The notes: generated by a model from the sequence alone, not told the origin. DNA of 64,000 nucleotides from Pelomonas asaccharophilus_A (GCF_031458115.1 NZ_JAVDXV010000003.1:186001-250000), one strand, 5' to 3'; numbered from the stretch's first letter, positions 24,843-34,283 are shown. Numbers and translations are program-made.

Positions 24843-26527
24843 AGCGCCGCCACTTCGTTGCGCTGGGCGGCCTGGTGGCCGCGCCCGTGCTGGCCGACGA
24901 CCGCGGCTTCGACACCTTGAGCGAGGCCTTCCTCGAAGCGCTGTGGCAGCAGGATCCCGACGCGGCCGTGATGGCCGGGCGCTTCGAGTTCACGCCGCGG
25001 CTGCGGCTGCCCGGCAGCGCGCAACGCGCCGCGATGCGTGGCTTTCTGGCTGGCTGGCTGAAGCGCTTCCAGGCGGTGTCCGACAGCGGGTTGAACACCG
25101 CCCAACGCATGGACCGCGCCATGCTGATCGCCAAGCTCGAGAGCGACCTGTGGCGGCTGGACACGCTGCGCGAATGGGCCTGGAACCCCGCCGAGCACAA
25201 CCCGGCGTCGCCCATCGACCTGGCCCTCAACACCGACTGGGCGCCCGTGCAGCAGCGCGTGAAGGCACTGCACGCACGCATCAAGCAGCTGCCCGCCTTC
25301 TATGCCGAGGCGCGCAAGAGCCTGGCCAACGTCACGCGTGAGCACACCGAGCTGGCGCTGCAGCAGGCGCCGGGCGTGCTGTCGGTGCTGGAAGATCTGG
25401 AGTCCCACGCGCAGCAGCAAGGCCTGGGCGCGCTGATGCAGCCCGACCTGGAGCGCGCCCGCCGCGCCGTGGCCGGCTACCAGGCGCATCTGAAGACGCT
25501 GCTGCCTGGCGCGAAGCGCCCGTGGCGTCTGGGCGCGGCGATGTATAGCCCCAAGTTCCAGCACGACATCCAGTCCGCCCGCAGCGCGCGCCAGACCTAC
25601 GACCTCGCCCTGGCGCGCCGCGAGGAAGTGCTGTCCAGCATGCTGACGCAGGCGCAGGCCCTGTGGCCCAGCGTCATCGGCAGCGAAGTGCCGCCCACCG
25701 ACCGCTTCGCGCTGATCGGCCGCGTCATCGCCAAGCTCAGCGACCGGCATGTCAAGCGCGAGCGCTTCGTCGACGAGATCCGCGCGCAGATCCCGCAGCT
25801 GGAAGCCTGGATACGCCAGCACGACCTGATGACGCTGGACGCCAGCAAGCCCCTGGTCGTGCGCGAGACGCCGCCCTACCAGCGCGGCGTGGCCGGCGCC
25901 AGCATCGAGGCGCCCGGCCCCTACCGGCCGCAGGACAGTACCTACTACAACGTCACGCCGCTGGATGACCTGACGCCCGAGCAGGCCGAGAGCACGCTGC
26001 GCGAGTACAACCACTGGATCCTGCAGATCCTCAACATCCACGAGGCCATCCCGGGCCACTACACGCAGCTGGTCTATGCCAACCGCGTGCCCAGCAAGGT
26101 CAAGGCGCTGTTCGGCAGCGGCTCCATGGTGGAAGGCTGGGCCGTCTACGGCGAGCTGATGATGCTGGAGAGCGGCTACGGTGCGTCACCGGAGATGACG
26201 CTGATGTGGGGCAAGTGGCATCTGCGCTCGGTGACCAACACCATCCTGGACTACAGCGTGCACGTGCTGGGCATGGAGGAGAAAGCCGCGCTGGACCTGC
26301 TGACGCGGCAGGCCTTCCAGACCGAGCGAGAGGCGGCCGAGAAGTGGCGCCGCGTGCAGCTGACGTCGGTGCAGCTGACCAGCTATTTCTCAGGCTTCAG
26401 CGAGATCCACGCGCTGCGTGAGCAGCTGAAGGCCAGGCCGGGCTTTTCGCTCAAGGCCTTCCACGAGAAGTTCCTCAGCTACGGCAGTGCGCCGGTGAGG
26501 TTGATTGCCGCGGAGATGTCGACGTAA
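24839..26527 (+). CDS. DUF885-family putative metallohydrolase, exported
   Basis: This 562-residue protein has a signal peptide (RRHFVALGGLVAAPVLAD) and matches the DUF885 family, thought to be zinc peptidases. The key motif is NIHEAIPGHYTQL, a HExxxGH-type variant, with SMVEGWAVYGELM downstream providing a probable third ligand. The ATG overlaps the gshB stop. The substrate is unknown; coupling with gshB could hint at glutathione or gamma-glutamyl peptide turnover, but that is speculation. Length and motif spacing are usual for the family. Confidence 0.82.
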   Translation: MKRRHFVALGGLVAAPVLADDRGFDTLSEAFLEALWQQDPDAAVMAGRFEFTPRLRLPGSAQRAAMRGFLAGWLKRFQAVSDSGLNTAQRMDRAMLIAKLESDLWRLDTLREWAWNPAEHNPASPIDLALNTDWAPVQQRVKALHARIKQLPAFYAEARKSLANVTREHTELALQQAPGVLSVLEDLESHAQQQGLGALMQPDLERARRAVAGYQAHLKTLLPGAKRPWRLGAAMYSPKFQHDIQSARSARQTYDLALARREEVLSSMLTQAQALWPSVIGSEVPPTDRFALIGRVIAKLSDRHVKRERFVDEIRAQIPQLEAWIRQHDLMTLDASKPLVVRETPPYQRGVAGASIEAPGPYRPQDSTYYNVTPLDDLTPEQAESTLREYNHWILQILNIHEAIPGHYTQLVYANRVPSKVKALFGSGSMVEGWAVYGELMMLESGYGASPEMTLMWGKWHLRSVTNTILDYSVHVLGMEEKAALDLLTRQAFQTEREAAEKWRRVQLTSVQLTSYFSGFSEIHALREQLKARPGFSLKAFHEKFLSYGSAPVRLIAAEMST

Positions 26528-26632
26528 ATCCTGCCCGGCGCTGGCGGGCCGGATCGTGCGAAAGCATCATTCGATGCCAAGAATCCGGCGGCTAGCATCG
26601 CGCCCGCTGCCATCTCGAAAGCCCGCTTCATC

Positions 26633-27094
26633 ATGCGACTCGACCTGAACCGCCTGCTTTCCCTGCGCCTGGCCCTGCTGCTGCTGGTGTCGGCCGTGGC
26701 GTTGCCGGCAAGCGCGCAGAAGGTGTTCAAGTGCACGGACGCCGCGGGCAAGACGGCCTACCAATCGCAGCCCTGTCCGGAAGCCACGCAGGGCGCGCAG
26801 CTCGACGTGCGCTGGGCTTCGTCATTGCCGACGCTGCCCGCCGGTGGTTCGCTGGCGCAGGGTCGCCAGGCCATGATGGCCAACTGCCTGGGCTCGGGCG
26901 CGCGCAGCACGCCTGCCTTTGCCCGGCTCTCCGTGGAGCAGCCGGCCAAGTACCGCAGCTTCTGTGAATGCGTGTCCGACGGGGCGGTGGCTGAGATCTC
27001 GAAGATGAAGAACCCGGCCGCGCTGAACGACCGCGCGGCGATGGAGCGCCTGGGGATGAAGGTGGGGCTCAGCTGCGCGCCACGGCTGCAGTAA
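26633..27094 (+). CDS. DUF4124-domain secreted protein
   Basis: This 153-residue protein has a signal peptide ending near ASA-QKV, then the DUF4124 pattern VFKCTDAAGKTAYQSQPCP with its two cysteines. The C-terminal part has three more cysteines (FCECVS, LSCAP) and resembles nothing I can name. DUF4124 proteins are common periplasmic proteins of betaproteobacteria without known function. The gene converges on the metallophosphoesterase gene, with six bases between the two stops. Confidence 0.75.
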   Translation: MRLDLNRLLSLRLALLLLVSAVALPASAQKVFKCTDAAGKTAYQSQPCPEATQGAQLDVRWASSLPTLPAGGSLAQGRQAMMANCLGSGARSTPAFARLSVEQPAKYRSFCECVSDGAVAEISKMKNPAALNDRAAMERLGMKVGLSCAPRLQ

Positions 27095-27100
27095 GCCGGA

Positions 27101-29023
27101 TCACAGCTCGAAGCGGTCGCGCACCCGCGGTGCCGACGCCTCGGCATCGTCCGCCACCCACACCGGCCCCGGACCCGCGTTGCGCTTCCACCGCCGTGGC
27201 ACCTTGTCCAGCGCGATGAACCACGCCGTCAGCCCGCCCTTCGCGTCGATGCGAAAGCGCAGAAAGCCCTTGTGGTCCTGGCCGTCCAGCGCCGAGTAGC
27301 CGTTGTTGGTCAGGTAGCCGAGCCCTGACATGGCCGCCAGGTAGGTGCCGAAGATGAAGGCGCCCACCAGGCCGCCGGTGCTGAACATCAGCACGCCGAC
27401 ACCGACGGAATGCCAGATCAGGCCGCCCGTCGACCTGGGGTCGAACCAGCCCAGCTCGTGGATGAGCTGGTGTCCCCCGAACTCCAGGCTGTAGATGGCC
27501 AGCACGTGCACCAGCGCATGCAGCAGGCCCATGCCCCACATGATGAGCGCGCGGCAGATCGGGCCCACGGTGGGCGGCAGTTCGCCGACCGTCTCGCGGC
27601 CCATGGCGATACAGCCCACGGCCATCAGCACATTGATCAGGAAGCCCAGCGGGCTGAACACCATGGCCTTCAGCCACAGCGCGAGGACATGCCCATAGTC
27701 GTCCATGCCGAAGCGCCACAGCGGCTGGAAGCCATCGTCTTCGAATGACGCGACGAAGGGCATGGAGTTCAGGTAGGCGTTGAACCAGTACAGCGCGCCC
27801 AGCAGCACGGCGAACCAGGCGTTGCCGCCGCGGCCGCTGGGGTCGCGGCGGAACAGCGCCAGCAGGTTGCTCACGCAGCCGCCCTCGGAGGCCGCCTTGG
27901 CCGGGTAGGCCGTGGCTTCCACGCGCTCGAAGACGCAGCCTTCCTCGTCCTGCTTCGCCGTCAGCCCGATGCGCAGCGCGGGCCGCGACGTGGGCGGCTC
28001 GGGCGGGATGCAGTCGCTCGTGTCGAACTCCTGCAGCCGCACCGGCCGCGTGGTGGGCTTGGTGTGCGTGGGGTGCGTGAACGCACCGCCGGTGCCGCAG
28101 ACGACGAGCCGGCCCCAGTTCACCGAGTCCCAGCGCAGGTAGTGGTGCAGGTCGCCGGCCAGCCGCAGCTTCACGCGGGCGCGCAGCAGGCCTTCCAGCT
28201 TCTGGTAGCGCTTGGGGTGGCTGGGGTCGGCGTTATCGCCGATGGGCCGCGTCCAGTAGGGCTCGGGGTAGATGAGGACGACGCGGTCCTCGGCCGTGAT
28301 GTGATGCGTGTGGCCATCGGTCGTCAGGCCCTTCTCGCTCAGCAGCGCCTCGAACTGCTCGTACTGGTCGCGGTCGATGTCGTGGTCCAGCGCGAAGTCC
28401 AGCCCCAGCGCCCACCAGCCCTGCGGCAGCTTCACGCAGAAGTAGGTCTGTCTCTGCGGGATCTTGGCGCCCAGAAGCGGCGCGGAGTCCTTGCCGCGCG
28501 TGAAATAGCGGCTGAAGGTGGATGCCGAGTCCATCCAGTCGTGGTTCTGCGGAATGGCGGCCAGCGTCAGGCGCCGGCCGCGCACGCAGCTCGGCTCGTA
28601 GCTGTTGTGCACTGCCTCGAACATCTCGACGAAGCGGTAGCGGTAGTCGTGCGTGCTGGCGGCCGGGTAGGCCAGATCGCCGCCGAACAGCAGCAGCTGG
28701 CCGCGCGGCAAGACCTGCCCCTCCAGCACCAGCTCGTTCTTCAGCGCCGCGCTGGCGACGGCGTAGCAGGCGTTGCCACCGTCGCCGGTGTCGGCGATGA
28801 AGTCGAACCAGCATTCGCCCGCGTGAGCGCCTTCCGCCTCGGGCCGGCTGCGGTCTATGACCTTCATCGGCGTGGGCTGGCTCTCGCGGCCGTCGCGGTT
28901 GCGCAGCTGGTCCAGCGAGGACAGCACCTGGCGCGCGGCGGTCCACAGCACGTCGGGCTGGTACCAGGCGACCGGGTGGCGTTCGTGCGGCGGCTGCGAA
29001 CGGCCTAGCGGTTGGGAGGGCAT
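27101..29023 (-). CDS. Metallophosphoesterase fused to a multi-spanning membrane domain
   Basis: This 640-residue protein has an N-terminal calcineurin-like phosphoesterase domain with metal motifs DTGDGGN (78-84), GGDLAYP (114-120), PQNHDW in place of the common GNHD, and AGDLHHYLRW. From about residue 410 a second half contains five or six hydrophobic membrane segments, ending in a soluble tail. There is no signal peptide, so the phosphoesterase domain is probably cytoplasmic. Substrate unknown. It starts 33 bases after the FAD monooxygenase gene on the same strand and may be co-transcribed. The start has no clear ribosome site. Confidence 0.75.
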   Translation of the reverse strand: MPSQPLGRSQPPHERHPVAWYQPDVLWTAARQVLSSLDQLRNRDGRESQPTPMKVIDRSRPEAEGAHAGECWFDFIADTGDGGNACYAVASAALKNELVLEGQVLPRGQLLLFGGDLAYPAASTHDYRYRFVEMFEAVHNSYEPSCVRGRRLTLAAIPQNHDWMDSASTFSRYFTRGKDSAPLLGAKIPQRQTYFCVKLPQGWWALGLDFALDHDIDRDQYEQFEALLSEKGLTTDGHTHHITAEDRVVLIYPEPYWTRPIGDNADPSHPKRYQKLEGLLRARVKLRLAGDLHHYLRWDSVNWGRLVVCGTGGAFTHPTHTKPTTRPVRLQEFDTSDCIPPEPPTSRPALRIGLTAKQDEEGCVFERVEATAYPAKAASEGGCVSNLLALFRRDPSGRGGNAWFAVLLGALYWFNAYLNSMPFVASFEDDGFQPLWRFGMDDYGHVLALWLKAMVFSPLGFLINVLMAVGCIAMGRETVGELPPTVGPICRALIMWGMGLLHALVHVLAIYSLEFGGHQLIHELGWFDPRSTGGLIWHSVGVGVLMFSTGGLVGAFIFGTYLAAMSGLGYLTNNGYSALDGQDHKGFLRFRIDAKGGLTAWFIALDKVPRRWKRNAGPGPVWVADDAEASAPRVRDRFEL

Positions 29024-29056
29024 GGCCGCGGATGATCGTCGCCGCGCCGGGTGCGA

Positions 29057-30271
29057 TCAAGCCGGGCGAGTACGGTGGCCGGCGGCGGCCTTGTAGGCGT
29101 TGATCTCCGCCGCCACCTCGGCGGGGTCCATGACGTCGGCGAGCCGCGCGAAGCCGTCCGGCGCCAGCGCCTCCACGCGGTCCAGGATGGCGTCCAGGCC
29201 TTCCTTGCGGTTCATCTCGACGATGCGGGCGCACAGCGGCCCGCGTTCGTCCTCGTAGGCGGCCAGCGCGTCGTCAAGGTCGGCGTGATCGGCCAGCGCG
29301 CCGGCCAGCGCCTGCGCGTCCATGATGGCCTGCGTCGCGCCGTTGGAGCCGATGGGCACCATGGGGTGGGCCGCGTCGCCCAGCAGCGTGGACGGGCCCA
29401 GCCGCCAGCGCGGCAGCGGGTCGCGGTCCACCATGGGCCACTCCAGCATCTGCTCGGCGCGCGTGATGAGGCCCGGCACATCCAGCCAGTCGAAGCGCCA
29501 GCTGCCGAAGGTGGGCAGCAGGTCGCCCAGCTGGCCCGGCCGGCTCCAGTCGGCGCGATCGGGTGCGGTCAGGCCCGGTACGGGCTCGCGCATGCGGCGG
29601 TCGGCGATCCAGTTGATGAGCTGCAGGCCGTCCGCGCGCGGCGTGCTGATCGGGTAGACGACGAATTTGGCGCGGCTGTGGCCGGCCTGCACCATCGTGC
29701 GGCCATCAAGAAAGGGCGGCGCCCAGGTCGTGCCGCGCCACATCATCACGCCGCGCCAGCAGGGCGGGCCTTCGTCGGGTGCCAGGCGCTTGCGCAGCGC
29801 GGAGTGCATGCCGTCGGCGCCGACGATGAGGTCCGCCGCCTGCTCGCGCGGGCCATCGGCGGTTTCAATGAGCGCCACGTTGCCGTCGCGCACGCCCACC
29901 ACGCGCTGGCCGCTCAGCACGGTCAACTTCGCGCCGGCCACGCGCCACAACATCATCTGCAACTCGCCACGGTGCACGCTGAACTGCGGGTGGCTGTAGC
30001 CGCCGTAGACGCCGCGCGCGTCGCGGTGGATGGCCTGGCCGTGCTTGTTGGCGAACACCAACGCCGAAGTCTCCACGGCCATGCCGCGCAGCGCGGGCAG
30101 CAGGCCCAACTCGTCCAGCACGCCCACCGCATGCGGCAGCAGGTTGATGCCCACGCCCAGGGGTTTGGGCTCGCGAACGGCCTCCAGTACGGTGACCTCA
30201 TGGCCCCGCGCGTGCAGCGCCAACGCTGCCGTCAACCCGCCGATGCCGCCGCCTGCGATGAGCACTTTCAT
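29057..30271 (-). CDS. FAD-dependent aromatic-ring monooxygenase
   Basis: This 404-residue class A flavoprotein monooxygenase has the FAD-binding GGGIGGLTAALALHARGHEV at its N-terminus, the DG motif GADGMHSALR and the GD motif LLGDAAHPMVPIGSNGA. Such enzymes hydroxylate aromatic acids or phenols with NAD(P)H and O2 and resemble salicylate hydroxylase. The exact substrate is not readable. It diverges from a MarR regulator across a short intergenic region with a perfect palindrome, so that regulator probably controls it in response to an aromatic ligand. Confidence 0.87.
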   Translation of the reverse strand: MKVLIAGGGIGGLTAALALHARGHEVTVLEAVREPKPLGVGINLLPHAVGVLDELGLLPALRGMAVETSALVFANKHGQAIHRDARGVYGGYSHPQFSVHRGELQMMLWRVAGAKLTVLSGQRVVGVRDGNVALIETADGPREQAADLIVGADGMHSALRKRLAPDEGPPCWRGVMMWRGTTWAPPFLDGRTMVQAGHSRAKFVVYPISTPRADGLQLINWIADRRMREPVPGLTAPDRADWSRPGQLGDLLPTFGSWRFDWLDVPGLITRAEQMLEWPMVDRDPLPRWRLGPSTLLGDAAHPMVPIGSNGATQAIMDAQALAGALADHADLDDALAAYEDERGPLCARIVEMNRKEGLDAILDRVEALAPDGFARLADVMDPAEVAAEINAYKAAAGHRTRPA

Positions 30272-30292
30272 GGCTTTAGGGTAAGCGAGATG

Positions 30293-30307
30293 GTTGCACT
30301 GTGCAAC
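30293..30307. promoter_or_regulatory. Palindromic operator between monooxygenase and MarR genes
   Basis: GTTGCAC-T-GTGCAAC is a perfect 7+7 bp palindrome in the 54-base divergent spacer. Its size and position suit a MarR dimer controlling both directions. Confidence 0.7.
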
Positions 30308-30325
30308 TAAAACTAACCTGTAGAC

Positions 30326-30850
30326 GTGACCAAGACCGACAGCCCCGATCCCGAAGGCCTGATGCTGCCCGTGCCCGGCGTGGACTACGGCGCGCTGGAC
30401 GGGCTGCTGGGCTATGCGCTGCGCCGCGCGCAGAACGCGCTGTACCTGGACTTCTACCGCGCCACCGCCGAGTGGGACGTCAGCCCGCAGCGCTTTGCAG
30501 CGCTGGTGCTGATCGCCCGCAACCCCGGCATGCGGCAAGGCCTGCTGGGCCAGGCCATGGGCCTGCACCGCAGCGGCGCGCTGCGCCTGACCGACTGGCT
30601 CACCGCGCAAGGCTGGGCCGAGCGCCGCGACGCGCCCGACGACGCGCGCGCCTGGGGCCTGTACCTCACCGCCGCCGGCAAGCGCCGTCTTGCGAAACTG
30701 GAGGCCGCCGTCGCCGAGCACGACCGCGCCCTGCTGGCCGCGTTGGGCGAGCAGGGCGCTGCATTGAAGGCCGGGCTGGAGCGCCTGGCCTGGGTCGCCA
30801 CCGCACAGAACACCGCCCCCGACAACAAGCCAAGGAGACAGAAACCATGA
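30326..30850 (+). CDS. MarR-family transcriptional regulator
   Basis: This 174-residue winged-helix protein has a dimerising N-terminus, the HTH around MRQGLLGQAMGLHRSGALRL and a wing (DAPDDARAWGLYLT). It starts at GTG 30326. It is divergent from the monooxygenase and its stop overlaps the ATG of the binding-protein gene, so it probably controls both and responds to an aromatic substrate. The C-terminal tail is short and basic. Confidence 0.85.
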   Translation: MTKTDSPDPEGLMLPVPGVDYGALDGLLGYALRRAQNALYLDFYRATAEWDVSPQRFAALVLIARNPGMRQGLLGQAMGLHRSGALRLTDWLTAQGWAERRDAPDDARAWGLYLTAAGKRRLAKLEAAVAEHDRALLAALGEQGAALKAGLERLAWVATAQNTAPDNKPRRQKP

Positions 30851-31809
30851 TGGACCGACGCCACATCCTTGCCGCGCTCGCGGCCGCACCGTTCGCCGCT
30901 CGCGCGCAAGGCCAGCCACCGCGCATCCTGGTCGGCTTCCCGGCCGGTGGTTCGGTGGACACCACGGCCCGCCGCTTCGCCGACTTCGCGCGCGGCAAGC
31001 AGGCCGAGACGGTGCTCGTCGAGCAGAAGGTGGGTGCCGGCGGCCGCATCGCCATCGCGGCGTTGAAGGACTCAGCACCCGACGGGCAGACGTTGCTGCT
31101 GAGCCCGTCGTCCATGTTCACCATCTACCCGCACGCCTATCGCAAGCTGGCCTACAACCCGGCGGCCGACTTCATCCCGGTGGCACCGCTGGCCTTGTCC
31201 ACCTGCGGCTTCGGCGTGGGCCCGATGGTGCCGGGCACCGTGAAGACGCTAGCCCAGCTGGCCGACTGGCTCAAGGCCAATCCCGACAAGGCCGCCTACG
31301 CATCGCCGGCCGCCGGCGCGATGCCGCACTTCCTGGGCAACCAGTTCGAGCATGCGGCTGGCCTGAAGCTGACGCACGCGCCCTACCGCGGAGCGGCACC
31401 CGGCATGCAGGACCTGATGGGCGGCCAGATCGCGTCCGGCTGCTTCTCCATCGGCGACTTCCTGCCGCACCTGGCCTCCGGCCGCGTGCGGCTGCTGGGC
31501 GTGACGGACAAGGCCCGCTCGCGCTTCGCGCCCGACGTGCCCACGTTCGAGGAGCAGGGCTTCAAGGGCATCGTGGGCGTGGAGAGCTACGGCCTGTTCC
31601 TGCCGGCCAGGACGCCGCAGGCCGCGGTCGACAAGCTGGCCGACATCGCCCGCGCGGCGGTGCGCGAACCGGCCGTCATCGAGGCGCTGGCCAAGCTGGG
31701 GTTCGAGCCGCTGAGCCTGGGCTCGGCGGACTACACGAAGCGGCTGGCGGCCGAGCGCGAGTACTGGGGACCGGTCGTCAAGGCCTCGGGCTTCTCGTCG
31801 GACGATTAG
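30847..31809 (+). CDS. Bug-family tripartite tricarboxylate-type periplasmic binding protein
   Basis: This 320-residue protein starts with a Tat-like signal (DRRHILAALAAAPFAARAQG) and matches the Bug/TctC family (ILVGFPAGGSVDTTARRFAD). Bug proteins are very abundant in Burkholderiales and bind organic acids or aromatic compounds. No TctA/TctB membrane partners are adjacent. Its ATG overlaps the MarR stop, so it may deliver or sense the substrate of the divergent monooxygenase. An ATG three bases downstream is an equivalent start. Confidence 0.87.
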   Translation: MMDRRHILAALAAAPFAARAQGQPPRILVGFPAGGSVDTTARRFADFARGKQAETVLVEQKVGAGGRIAIAALKDSAPDGQTLLLSPSSMFTIYPHAYRKLAYNPAADFIPVAPLALSTCGFGVGPMVPGTVKTLAQLADWLKANPDKAAYASPAAGAMPHFLGNQFEHAAGLKLTHAPYRGAAPGMQDLMGGQIASGCFSIGDFLPHLASGRVRLLGVTDKARSRFAPDVPTFEEQGFKGIVGVESYGLFLPARTPQAAVDKLADIARAAVREPAVIEALAKLGFEPLSLGSADYTKRLAAEREYWGPVVKASGFSSDD

Positions 31810-31841
31810 GGCCTGTTCGCGCTACGGGGAGCAGGCCCTAG
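31807..31841. repeat. REP-like palindrome, copy 2
   Basis: TAGGGCCTG and CAGGCCCTA form a perfect 9-bp inverted repeat around TTCGCGCTACGGGGAG. It resembles the reverse complement of the element at 23802-23834. It lies just after the binding-protein gene. Confidence 0.65.
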
Positions 31842-31871
31842 CATTGCCGCTCCATTGAAGGAGCTGCCCCC

Positions 31872-34283
31872 ATGCCCTGGCGCCGCCTGGCCGTTGCCTT
31901 TGCTGTCTGCCTGACTCTCTCTCATCCCGGTGCCGCGCAAGCGGCCACCGACACCGTGCGCCTGCACGCGCTGCTGACCGAGCAGCGCTACGCCGACGCA
32001 CGACCCGAGCTGGATGCGCTGCTGCGCGCCGAGCGTCCGGCAGCGTCCGAGCGCACCGTCATCTACCAATGGCTGTTCGCCCGCGACGACGGTGCCGCCA
32101 TTGACCGCCGCACGCACCAGGTGCTGGTCGACGTGCAGGTCGACGCAGTGGACCTGCTGGCCGCCGGCCGGCTGGCGCTGGACCGGCGCGACTTCGAGCG
32201 CGCCCGGCAATGCTTCGAGCGCGCGCTGCGCAAGGCCACGCGGCCGGCCGAGCAGGCCGAGGCGCTGCGCGGCCTGGGCCAGCTTCACTACCAGCTGCGC
32301 GAGTTCGACACATCGTTGCAGCTGCTGGAGCGCAGCCTGGCCGCCCAGCGCACGGCCGATGGCCTGGTGGCGCTGGCCGACACGCTGGTGCGCCTGGGTC
32401 GCGCTGCGGATGCGACCACCGCAGCCGAAGAAGCCGTCGCCTTGAACCCGCACCATGAGGCCGGCCACTACCTGCTGGGCAACGGCTATGTGCGCGAGAA
32501 CTACACGCAGCTCGCCGCCCGCCTGGGCGACCAGTTCCCGGTGCTGCTGGCCGATGTGCGGCGTGCGTCCGACGCGTTCGAGCAGGGCCGCTTCGATGAC
32601 GCGCTGGCGATCAGCCTGGCCGTGCTGCAGCGCTGCCCGCAGCTGGGCCGCGCGCATGCCATCGCCGCCAAGGCGCTGGAATCGCAGCGCTTTGCCATCG
32701 ACGTGCACCGCGCCGACTACGAACGCCGGTTCGCCGCCACGCCGATGCCGGTGGTGCCGGGTATCGAGCGCTATGTGCTGAACTGGAAGGACTTGTCGCC
32801 GCGCCACCAGAAGCGCGTGGCTTTGTCCGTTGCGCCTTGGAAGGCCTTCATCCCGGTGTTGCTGGAAGGCGGCGCGACGCACTTCATCAAGCCGATGTGG
32901 ATGCGGCTGTCCGAGACGCCGCAGGCCCATGCGCTGAAGGATGCGCGCATCGACTACGACTCGCGGCTGTGGGACGACGTGCGCGGCATGGGCGGCCACT
33001 TCACCGTCACCGGCATCGAGGACGTGGAGCGCAACATCTTCGACAAATACAACACCGTGCTGCACGAGCTGACGCACCAGGTGCACGGCGTGCTGACGGC
33101 CAACCAGTCGCGCGAGATCGAGGCGCTGTACCAGAAGGCCAAGGCGCGCGACGCGAAGACGCGCAACGGCTTCCTGTCGCGCTACGCGGGCGGCTCGGTG
33201 TGGGAGTACTTCGCCGAGGGCGCCAACGCCGAGATGTCCCCGAGACGCGACGCGTTCGATGGCCGCGAGATCGTGCGCGAGCGGCTCGTGCAGATGGATC
33301 CGGCGCTGCGCGCGCTGGTGAAGCGCTACTTCGCGCTGCGCGACACGCGGGCCAGCCTGCCCATCGCGCTGGTCAACGCCGGCAACCAGAAGCTGGAAGA
33401 CGGCAAGCTGACGGATGCCACGCCGCTGTTCGAACGCGCGCTGGCGCTGGCTCCCGGCGACGAGAGCGCGCTGAACGCGCGGCTGTACGCGCTGGCGCTG
33501 GAGGGCAACGCGGCGCGCGAGCTGTCGGCGCGTGCGCTGGCCCGCCATCCGCGCAGCGGTCAGCTGCATGTGAGCGCGGCCGATGCGTTGTGGCATGGCG
33601 GTGCACCGCTGGCCGCCGAGGTCGTTCCCGCGCTGGCCCGCGCGCTGCCGGCGCTGAAGGGTGAGGACGCCTTCCGCGTGAACCTGGCGCTGGCGGACCA
33701 TCACCGCCGGCTTGGCAATGTGACGGAAGCGCTCGCTGCGTACGACGCCGTGCTGGCCTACCAGGGCGACCAGCCCGAGGCCTTGTGGGGCCGGGCCGCC
33801 ACGCTGGCGCTGGCCGGCCGCTGGGATCAGGCCTTCACGCAGTACGACGCGGTGCTGCGCCTGCGCACGGGCCTGCTGCCGCTGCGCCGCAGCTATGCGC
33901 TGGACCTGCTGCTCGCCGGCCGCACCGCGCCGGCACGCGAGCAGGTCAAGGCCGCCCTGCTGCTGGACCCACGCGACCCCGACACGCTGGCGCTGCAGGC
34001 CTGGCTGGCCCTTGTTGACGGCGATGCCGCCACCGCGCAGCGGACCGCCGACGACGCGCTGGCGCTGGGCAACTGGTCCGACCTGGCCACCATCGTGCGC
34101 GCGGTCGCGCTGCAGAAACAGGGCCAGCCGGAGGCCGCGGCCGCCACGCTGGCGCCGCTGAAGCAGCGCATGGCCAGCGCGGCGCCGCCGCGCTATGTCT
34201 ACCGCCCGATCAAGTCCAGCTGGCAGTCGGTGCATGAACTGCCCGCCAGCGAGCGCCGCGTGATGGAGCTGCTGATCAAGTGA
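31872..34283 (+). CDS. Exported TPR protein with a central zinc metalloprotease motif
   Basis: This 803-residue protein has a signal peptide (HPGAAQA-ATD), tetratricopeptide-like helical repeats in about residues 30-270, a central domain with HELTH at 398-402 and SVWEYFAEGANAEMSP about 45 residues later, then more TPR repeats to the C-terminus. HExxH followed by a distant E in YFAE is the pattern of the anthrax lethal-factor-like metalloprotease clan. The protein is probably periplasmic or secreted and may cleave or remodel a protein bound by the TPR arms. The substrate is unknown. Its stop overlaps the GTG of the FUSC transporter gene. Confidence 0.72.
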   Translation: MPWRRLAVAFAVCLTLSHPGAAQAATDTVRLHALLTEQRYADARPELDALLRAERPAASERTVIYQWLFARDDGAAIDRRTHQVLVDVQVDAVDLLAAGRLALDRRDFERARQCFERALRKATRPAEQAEALRGLGQLHYQLREFDTSLQLLERSLAAQRTADGLVALADTLVRLGRAADATTAAEEAVALNPHHEAGHYLLGNGYVRENYTQLAARLGDQFPVLLADVRRASDAFEQGRFDDALAISLAVLQRCPQLGRAHAIAAKALESQRFAIDVHRADYERRFAATPMPVVPGIERYVLNWKDLSPRHQKRVALSVAPWKAFIPVLLEGGATHFIKPMWMRLSETPQAHALKDARIDYDSRLWDDVRGMGGHFTVTGIEDVERNIFDKYNTVLHELTHQVHGVLTANQSREIEALYQKAKARDAKTRNGFLSRYAGGSVWEYFAEGANAEMSPRRDAFDGREIVRERLVQMDPALRALVKRYFALRDTRASLPIALVNAGNQKLEDGKLTDATPLFERALALAPGDESALNARLYALALEGNAARELSARALARHPRSGQLHVSAADALWHGGAPLAAEVVPALARALPALKGEDAFRVNLALADHHRRLGNVTEALAAYDAVLAYQGDQPEALWGRAATLALAGRWDQAFTQYDAVLRLRTGLLPLRRSYALDLLLAGRTAPAREQVKAALLLDPRDPDTLALQAWLALVDGDAATAQRTADDALALGNWSDLATIVRAVALQKQGQPEAAAATLAPLKQRMASAAPPRYVYRPIKSSWQSVHELPASERRVMELLIK

